From contig JAZRXE010000027.1 in NCBI GenBank assembly GCA_045600065.1, positions 1 to 11,257 of the forward strand: 11,257 nucleotides of DNA, written 5' to 3'. The position numbers and the translations under genes are program-made. The notes under the pieces are model-generated. The model saw only the letters and a program-made list of their open reading frames with translations. It was not told the origin of the DNA and did no database searches. Shown here piece by piece: positions 6,520-11,257 of the stretch. Source of the stretch: RGIG2707 sp045600065 (GTDB lineage Bacteria; Bacillota; Clostridia; Peptostreptococcales; Anaerovoracaceae). Each line of letters opens with the position of its first letter. Within the stretch, counting starts at the first letter, position 1.

Positions 6520-7265
6520 TGCTTCTTCAGATAAGCGGAATAAAAAAAGCCTTCGGGGATCATCAGGTGCTGAAGGGCATGGATCTGGATGTGGAGAAGG
6601 GCGATGTGGTGGCCATTCTTGGCCCCAGCGGCTCCGGCAAGACGACCTTCCTGCGCTGCATCAATTTTCTTGAAAGAGCAGACGAGGGCACCCTTACCTT
6701 AGACGGAACCACCTACGATATGCATACTATATCCAGGAAGGATATTGCAGCTATAAGAAAAAAGACTGCCTTTGTATTTCAGAGCTTCAATCTCTTCCTC
6801 AACAAGACTGTGCTGCAGAACGTGACCGAGGGCCTTATCGTTGCAAGGAAAATGGACAAGGCAAGCGCCCAGGCCAAGGCTCTGAGCTGTCTTGAAAAGG
6901 TGGGCATGGCGGACTTCAGGGATCGCTACCCCAGCCAGCTTTCCGGCGGGCAGCAGCAGCGTGTGGCCATTGCGAGGGCTTTGGCTTCCGATCCGGAGAT
7001 TATCTATTTCGACGAGCCAACCAGCGCCCTGGATCCGGAGCTTATAGGCGAGGTGCTTGCAGTAATGAAGGATCTTGCCGAATCCGGCATGACCATGCTG
7101 GTGGTGACCCACGAGATGAATTTTGCGAAGAATGTTTCAAGCAAGGTGCTTTTCCTGGCAGACGGTTATGTTATAGAATCCGGACCGTCGGACGAATTCT
7201 TCAGCAATCCCAGAGAGGCACGCTCCAGGGAATTCATAAAGACCATACTGTCAGCTCACGAATGA
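6519..7265 (+). CDS. Polar amino-acid ABC transporter ATP-binding protein (GlnQ/HisP type)
   Basis: The 248-residue ATPase has every expected motif: Walker A GPSGSGKT (35-42), Q-loop Gln88 in FQSFNLF, ABC signature LSGGQ (141-145), Walker B IIYFDEP (161-167) with catalytic Glu166, the SALD D-loop (169-172) and switch His198. It would power import through the permease. An in-frame ATG at 6477 exists, but ATG 6519 gives the usual family N-terminus MLLQISGIKKAFGD and follows GGAGG (6505-6509) by nine bases, so it is preferred. Its first base is the last base of the permease stop (TAATG), typical of coupled operon genes. A hairpin terminator candidate lies about 60 bases after the stop. Confidence 0.95.
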   Translation: MLLQISGIKKAFGDHQVLKGMDLDVEKGDVVAILGPSGSGKTTFLRCINFLERADEGTLTLDGTTYDMHTISRKDIAAIRKKTAFVFQSFNLFLNKTVLQNVTEGLIVARKMDKASAQAKALSCLEKVGMADFRDRYPSQLSGGQQQRVAIARALASDPEIIYFDEPTSALDPELIGEVLAVMKDLAESGMTMLVVTHEMNFAKNVSSKVLFLADGYVIESGPSDEFFSNPREARSREFIKTILSAHE

Positions 7266-7323
7266 GCCTGTCTTGCGCAGCCTTCGAGCGCGAAATTTAT
7301 ATGAATAAATCTTAATTATTTTC

Positions 7324-7356
7324 ACGCCTTCTCTTTTATTGGGAAGGCGTATTTGT
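7324..7356 (+). terminator. Probable terminator of the ABC operon
   Basis: ACGCCTTC (7324-7331) pairs with GAAGGCGT (7343-7350) around an 11-base loop. The following ATTTGTT is a weak U-run, so readthrough is likely. Confidence 0.6.
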
Positions 7357-7362
7357 TATAAT
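7354..7362 (+). promoter_or_regulatory. Perfect extended -10 promoter of the nucleotidase gene
   Basis: TGTTATAAT matches the extended -10 consensus exactly and overlaps the tail of the ABC-operon terminator. It predicts a start of transcription near 7369 and rules out the in-frame TTG at 7339 as the translation start. Confidence 0.6.
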
Positions 7363-7416
7363 GCAGAAAGACATAAGTCTGTTGTTTTAATGCTGTTTTT
7401 TACAAGGAGCAAAAGA

Positions 7417-9306
7417 ATGAAAAGAACATTACTTTCTCTCGTGCTTGCTCTGGCTCTGGTGCTCACCAGCTTCGGTTTCTGCTTCGCTGACGGCGAAACG
7501 ACCGATATCCTGATCGCACCTGCTCCCACTGCAGCCGCATCCGAGGACATCGTTATTCTCCACACCAACGATGTACACTGCGGATATCTGCCTTATGACA
7601 AGGTTGCTACCCTGGCTAAGGATGCTGACCTTCTCATCGACAATGGCGACGCCATTCAGGGCGATGTTATCGGTACCCTTTCCAAGGGCGAATATATCAC
7701 CGATATCATGAACTATCTGGGCTATGACCTTGCAGGTCTGGGCAACCATGAATTCGATTATGGCATTCCCCAGCTGAAGAAGATCATGGAACTGGCTGAG
7801 TTCCCCTATGTAAGCTGCAACTTCGTCGATCTGAGAACCGGCGAGCCCGTATTCGATGCCTATAAGGTTCTCGAAGTCAAGGGCACCAAGATCGCTTTCG
7901 TAGGTGTATCCACCCCCGAAACTCTTGTCAAGTCCACCCCGACCTTCTTCCAGGATGAAGCAGGTAAATACATCTACGGTTTCTGCGAAGGAAACAACGG
8001 CCAGGATCTGTATGCAGCAGTTCAGAAGGCTGTTGACGCAGCTTCCGCTGAGGCTGACTACGTTATCTGCGTAGGTCATCTGGGAATCGACGAGGAGTCC
8101 GCTCCCTGGAGAGTTACTGATGTGATCAGCAACTGCACCGGAATCGATGCTTTCATCGACGGACACTCTCATTCCGAGTACAGCGCAGAATATGCACTGA
8201 AGGACGGCGAGGCCGCTACTGCACAGCAGACCGGCACCAAGCTGGCAAATGTAGGCAAGCTCACCATCAAGGCTGACGGTACTATCGAATCCGAACTCAT
8301 CAGTCTGGAAACTGTTGAAGCTGATGCTGCAGCCACAGAATTCATCGCAGGCGTTACCGCAAAGTTCGACGATCTGCAGAATACCGTTGTGGCTAAGACC
8401 TCTGTTGACCTGACCACCAAGAACGAAGACGGAAGCAGAGCAGTCCGTTCCAAGGAGACCAACCTGGGCGACCTGTGCGCTGACGCTTATCTGAACGTAA
8501 TGGGCGCTGACGTTGCATTCGTAAACGGCGGCGGCGTTCGTGCAGACATCCCCGCAGGCGACATCACCTTCGGACAGATCGTATCCGTACATCCCTTCGG
8601 CAATGTTGCATGCCTTGCAGAAGTAAGCGGACAGCAGATCCTGGATGCTCTGGAACTTGGTTCCTCTGCACTTCCCGGAGAACTGGGCGGCTTCCTGCAG
8701 GTTGCCGGCCTTACCTATTCTGTTAATACTGCAGTTCCCTCCAGCGTCGTTCTGAACGACCAGAGCGAGTTCGTAGAGGTTTCCGGTGAGCGCAGAGTCT
8801 TCGACGTATGCGTAGGCGGCGAACCCATCGACCCCGCTAAGACCTACAAGCTGGCTTCTCACAACTACATGCTCAAGTCCTGCGGCGACGGCTACACCAT
8901 GTTCGGCACCGACAAGATCAATCTGCTGGCTGATGAGACCGTTATCGACAACCAGGTTCTGATCAACTACATCGTTGATTTTCTGGGCGGCGAAGTAGGC
9001 GAACAGTATGCAGCTGCTCAGGGCAGGATCACCATTGTCAACGATCCCGTTATCGTTCCCGTACTGCCTCCCGAAGCAACTGAGCCCGAAGTTACCGAGC
9101 CTGTAGCTACCGAACCCGAGGTCACCGAGCCCGCTGCATCCGGCGAGACCTACACCGTAGTAAGCGGTGATTGCCTGTGGAAGATCGCAAAGAAGACTCT
9201 CGGCGACAGCTCCCTGTGGAAAGATGTCTACGAAGTCAACAAGGACATCATCAAGAATGTAAACCTGATCTTCCCCGGACAGGTTCTTGCTATCCCCGCT
9301 AAGTAG
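7417..9306 (+). CDS. Secreted 5'-nucleotidase / metallophosphatase (UshA-type) with C-terminal LysM domain
   Basis: The 629-residue protein begins with a signal peptide (MKRTLLSLVLALALVLTSFG, cleavage likely after FCFA, residue 24). Residues 44-330 are a metallophosphatase domain with the two-metal motifs ILHTNDVH (47-54), DNGD (75-78), GLGNHEFD (107-114), GHLG (220-223) and DGHSH (248-252). Residues 345-540 are a 5'-nucleotidase C-terminal domain with VNGGGVRADIPAGDITFG (369-386) and SCGDGYTMF (488-496), the nucleoside-binding region. A PEATEPEVT-type acidic linker (551-576) leads to a LysM domain (578-628: YTVVSGDCLWKIAKKTLGD, then NLIFPGQVLAIP), which binds peptidoglycan. It would free phosphate and nucleosides at the wall. 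ATG 7417 is chosen because AAGGAG (7404-7409) precedes it and the signal peptide then starts normally. The gene is monocistronic, between its own promoter and terminator. Confidence 0.93.
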   Translation: MKRTLLSLVLALALVLTSFGFCFADGETTDILIAPAPTAAASEDIVILHTNDVHCGYLPYDKVATLAKDADLLIDNGDAIQGDVIGTLSKGEYITDIMNYLGYDLAGLGNHEFDYGIPQLKKIMELAEFPYVSCNFVDLRTGEPVFDAYKVLEVKGTKIAFVGVSTPETLVKSTPTFFQDEAGKYIYGFCEGNNGQDLYAAVQKAVDAASAEADYVICVGHLGIDEESAPWRVTDVISNCTGIDAFIDGHSHSEYSAEYALKDGEAATAQQTGTKLANVGKLTIKADGTIESELISLETVEADAAATEFIAGVTAKFDDLQNTVVAKTSVDLTTKNEDGSRAVRSKETNLGDLCADAYLNVMGADVAFVNGGGVRADIPAGDITFGQIVSVHPFGNVACLAEVSGQQILDALELGSSALPGELGGFLQVAGLTYSVNTAVPSSVVLNDQSEFVEVSGERRVFDVCVGGEPIDPAKTYKLASHNYMLKSCGDGYTMFGTDKINLLADETVIDNQVLINYIVDFLGGEVGEQYAAAQGRITIVNDPVIVPVLPPEATEPEVTEPVATEPEVTEPAASGETYTVVSGDCLWKIAKKTLGDSSLWKDVYEVNKDIIKNVNLIFPGQVLAIPAK

Positions 9307-9327
9307 CAAATAGAATACTGATGCTTT

Positions 9328-9355
9328 AAAGAGGCCCTGCACAGGGCCTCTTTTT
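9328..9355 (+). terminator. Strong intrinsic terminator of the nucleotidase gene
   Basis: GAGGCCCTG (9331-9339) pairs with CAGGGCCTC (9342-9350), flanked by AAA and a five-T run, 22 bases after the stop codon. Confidence 0.9.
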
Positions 9356-9372
9356 CGTGGTGCGCCCGACAG

Positions 9373-9512
9373 GAGCACAAGGGGACGGTTCTCTTGTGTT
9401 CAAAAACATAAAATAAAAACAAACGGACGGTTTTACAAGAGCACAGAAGAACCGTCCCCTTGTGTCCAAAGGGTTTTACAAGAGCACAGAAGAACCGTCC
9501 CCTTGTGCTTCC
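9373..9512. repeat. REP-like inverted repeat cluster 2 (same family as 3178-3336)
   Basis: The order matches cluster 1: a forward copy with stem CACAAG/CTTGTG and loop GGGACGGTTCT (9376-9398), a cut-down forward copy (GGACGGTTTT, 9426-9434), and two reverse copies ending at 9464 and 9507. The reverse copies lie in a perfect 36-base direct repeat (9429-9464 and 9472-9507, period 43), absent from cluster 1, in which the hairpin left arm has changed (CACAGAAG). The cluster sits between the nucleotidase terminator and the next promoter, so it does not interrupt a gene. Confidence 0.85.
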
Positions 9513-9556
9513 CTGTGTTCACTATTTGAATAAGTATATAGTACGCGGCGGATTAT

Positions 9557-9599
9557 TATAATAAATTTACTATACTTATAATAATTGCAAGTGTATAAT
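9557..9599 (+). promoter_or_regulatory. Promoter region of the M20 peptidase gene with three TATAAT boxes
   Basis: Perfect TATAAT hexamers occur at 9557-9562, 9577-9582 and 9594-9599. The last would start transcription near 9606, about 54 bases before the ATG. None has a good -35 at 16-18 bases. Confidence 0.45.
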
Positions 9600-9659
9600 G
9601 ATTTGCAGACAGTAGACCGGCTTGCCGGCATCGGATCACAGAACAAAAGAGGTGCAGAT

Positions 9660-11000
9660 ATGTATCAGGACATTTATAAAGAAGCAGCAGCCTTTATAGA
9701 CAGCAAGGCAGAGTGGATGAGGATCAACCGTCAGGACTTCCATAAGCATGCAGAGAGCGCATGGCACGAGGTGCGCACCTGCTCGATAATCGCAGATTAT
9801 CTGATAAAGCTGGGCGTTACGGATATCAAGATGGGCAGAGAGTGCTTCATAGCAGAAGAGCGCATGGGCCTGCCCGACCAGGAAGAGCTGGATATGATAT
9901 ATCAGAGAGCTCTGGATCAGGGCGCTATCATGCCTTACGCCGAGAAATTCAAGGACGGCTTTACCGGCATCATGGTAACGATAGACAGCGGCAAGCCCGG
10001 TCCCACCGTGGGCTACCGAGTGGACATCGACGCTCTGGGAGTAATGGAGCGTCAGGACGAGGGCCATCGTCCAGCCAGAGAGGGCTTCGCTTCGATCAAT
10101 CCCGGCGAGATGCACGCCTGCGGTCACGATGGTCATGCCACCATAGGCATGGCAACTGCCGAGACCTTTATGCAGCTGAAAGAAAAGATGATAGGCAAGA
10201 TCAAGATCGTATTCCAGCCTGGCGAAGAGGGTGTTCGCGGTGCCCGCGGCATGATCAACACCGGCTTCTTCGATGACATCGACTACATGATGGCCATCCA
10301 TATGTGGGATCGCAGCCGCAAGCATCCTGAGAACCACTTTAATATCTCCAACAAGCGCTGCATGGCCAACGCCAAGCTTGACGTCTTTTTGACAGGCAAG
10401 GCCTGCCACGCCGCTTCTCCCGAGAACGGAGCCAACGCCATGCTGGCCATGGCTGCAATAGTTCAGGGGATTTACGGCATTCCCAGAGTATCGGTGGGCG
10501 ACTCCCGCATCAATGTGGGCCAGGTCATCGCCGGAACCGGACGCAACGTGGTCTGCGACCGGGTCAAGATGGTCATGGAGCTCCGCGGCCTCACCCAGGA
10601 GGCGCTGGACTTTATGTATCCCTATGCTGAGCGCATCATTCACGGAGCTGCTGCCATGCACGGCTGCACAGCCGAGATCAAGCTCATGGGCGCCACGCCC
10701 TGCGTCATGACCGATACACCTGAGTTCTCAGACTGGATGGTCAAGCTGATCCGCGATCTGGGCTACAGCGTGGATGACCCCGATTACACCGCCACCTCCG
10801 ACGACTATGCCTACATGGCCCAGCGGGTGATGGAGCACGGCGGACAGTCCTGCTACATCAGCCTGTGCACCGATGTGGGCGGCCCCGGCCACTCCACCTC
10901 CTACGATATCCAGGAGAAGGATCTGCCCACGGGAGTCAAGCTCTATACCGCCGCGGCCCTGCGTCTGATGGACGAGTGGGAAGCAAAGCAGAAGGCATAG
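9660..11000 (+). CDS. abgA: M20 family metallopeptidase, AbgA-like (aminobenzoyl-glutamate hydrolase subunit A type)
   Basis: The 446-residue protein follows AbgA closely: FHKHAESAWHEVRT (27-40), EERMGLPDQEEL (66-77), GFTGIMVTIDSGKPGPTVGYRVDIDAL (100-126), HRPAREGFASIN (136-147). M20 metal-site residues are present: HACGHDGHA (152-160, Cys154 and His156), PGEEG (187-191, Glu189-Glu190), AIH (212-214) and GPGHSTS (408-414, His411). A dimerisation domain with CHAASPENGANA (249-260) and GTGRNVV (292-298) is also typical. Length is near the 436 residues I recall for E. coli AbgA, which works with AbgB to split p-aminobenzoyl-glutamate; no AbgB is in the window, so a relative acting on other aminoacyl conjugates is possible. 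The enzyme has no signal peptide. AGAGGTG (9648-9654) five bases before ATG 9660 decides the start over an in-frame TTG at 9585. Confidence 0.87.
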   Translation: MYQDIYKEAAAFIDSKAEWMRINRQDFHKHAESAWHEVRTCSIIADYLIKLGVTDIKMGRECFIAEERMGLPDQEELDMIYQRALDQGAIMPYAEKFKDGFTGIMVTIDSGKPGPTVGYRVDIDALGVMERQDEGHRPAREGFASINPGEMHACGHDGHATIGMATAETFMQLKEKMIGKIKIVFQPGEEGVRGARGMINTGFFDDIDYMMAIHMWDRSRKHPENHFNISNKRCMANAKLDVFLTGKACHAASPENGANAMLAMAAIVQGIYGIPRVSVGDSRINVGQVIAGTGRNVVCDRVKMVMELRGLTQEALDFMYPYAERIIHGAAAMHGCTAEIKLMGATPCVMTDTPEFSDWMVKLIRDLGYSVDDPDYTATSDDYAYMAQRVMEHGGQSCYISLCTDVGGPGHSTSYDIQEKDLPTGVKLYTAAALRLMDEWEAKQKA

Positions 11001-11117
11001 ACTCATTGCCCTTGCTAAACTGATGCCTGACGGCGGCATCGCTCCGTCTTCCCGCATCACATACTATGATTAAAAACCGGGATTAAAATCACAGCCTCAT
11101 GACTTAAAAACACAAGA

Positions 11118-11163
11118 AGGGCGTGTGAAAAATGAGTTTTCGTTTTTCACACGCTCTCTTTTT
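11118..11163. terminator. Strong terminator after the M20 peptidase gene
   Basis: GCGTGTGAAAAA (11121-11132) pairs with TTTTTCACACGC (11143-11154) around a ten-base loop, followed by TCTCTTTTT. It lies 118 bases after the stop. On the minus strand the stem is followed by CCTTCTTGTGTTTTT, so it may work both ways. Confidence 0.85.
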
Positions 11164-11257
11164 GTAGCTGAAAGATGCTTGCTTTTTCGTAAAAGGGCAT
11201 AAAACCCCTACCCCATGGAATCAGTGATTTCCTGATCTATGCGGCTATCGACATTCT

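Noticed and set aside
7339..7416. Upstream TTG start for the nucleotidase
   Set aside because: It would begin before the predicted transcription start, lacks a ribosome site and puts 26 residues ahead of a normal signal peptide.
7429..9378. Minus-strand open frame of about 650 codons opposite the nucleotidase
   Set aside because: The + strand codes for a protein with all 5'-nucleotidase and LysM motifs; the opposite frame has no recognisable domain and reflects codon bias.
9429..9507. CRISPR-like direct repeats
   Set aside because: There are only two copies with a seven-base gap, the motif belongs to the dispersed hairpin family, and no cas gene is present.
9636..10661. Minus-strand open frame of 341 codons opposite the M20 peptidase
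   Set aside because: It lies opposite conserved M20 motifs, and its translation shows no domain.
11023..11041. GATGCC/GGCATC hairpin shortly after the M20 gene
   Set aside because: It has no T-run; the clear terminator lies 80 bases further on.
11208..11257. Possible 3' end of a minus-strand gene entering from the right edge
   Set aside because: One minus frame is open for 15 codons to a TAG at 11210-11208, and the terminator at 11118-11163 could serve it, but this is too short to tell from chance.

Overview
The window looks like chromosomal DNA of a Bacillota bacterium, most likely an anaerobic member of class Clostridia. The grounds are a sortase-type cell-wall protein tail, a lipoprotein-type substrate-binding protein, purine-rich Shine-Dalgarno sites (GGAGG, AAGGAG), extended -10 promoters, intrinsic terminators, and intergenic GGGACGGTTCTTGTG repeats of a kind I recall from clostridial genomes. 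Base composition is moderate in the genes and AT-rich in the spacers. Genus cannot be told. There is no rRNA, tRNA, CRISPR array, transposase or phage gene.

Left part (1-3175, all + strand): the 3' end of a surface protein with a DPGT repeat stalk and a wall-sorting signal, closed by a terminator; a DUF1295 / steroid 5-alpha-reductase-like membrane protein; a protein I do not recognise as a whole, with five predicted membrane segments, a PASTA-like segment and a BIG2-like domain; and, directly abutting it, a MutT-type Nudix hydrolase.

Middle part (3176-9520): a block of about 6 kb between two clusters of the same hairpin repeat. It holds a minus-strand multi-spanning transporter facing the Nudix gene across a two-way terminator; a 414-base divergent control region; a compact three-gene polar amino-acid ABC importer (lipoprotein, permease, ATPase) with near-zero spacing; and a secreted 5'-nucleotidase-type metallophosphatase with a C-terminal LysM domain. 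The nucleotidase promoter is embedded in the terminator of the ABC operon.

Right part (9521-11257): an AT-rich promoter region, an AbgA-like M20 metallopeptidase (aminobenzoyl-glutamate / aminoacyl-amino-acid hydrolase type) and a strong terminator. The last 90 bases hold no gene I can support.

Taken together, the genes suggest nutrient scavenging: the nucleotidase would release nucleosides and phosphate at the envelope, the ABC importer and the second transporter would bring in amino acids or organic anions, and the M20 enzyme would cleave an imported conjugate in the cytoplasm. That link is inference from neighbourhood. I found no clear new defence or mobile system. The least ordinary items are the paired repeat clusters with the same forward-forward-reverse-reverse layout, the unrecognised membrane/PASTA-like/BIG2 protein, and the control region at 4624-5037.
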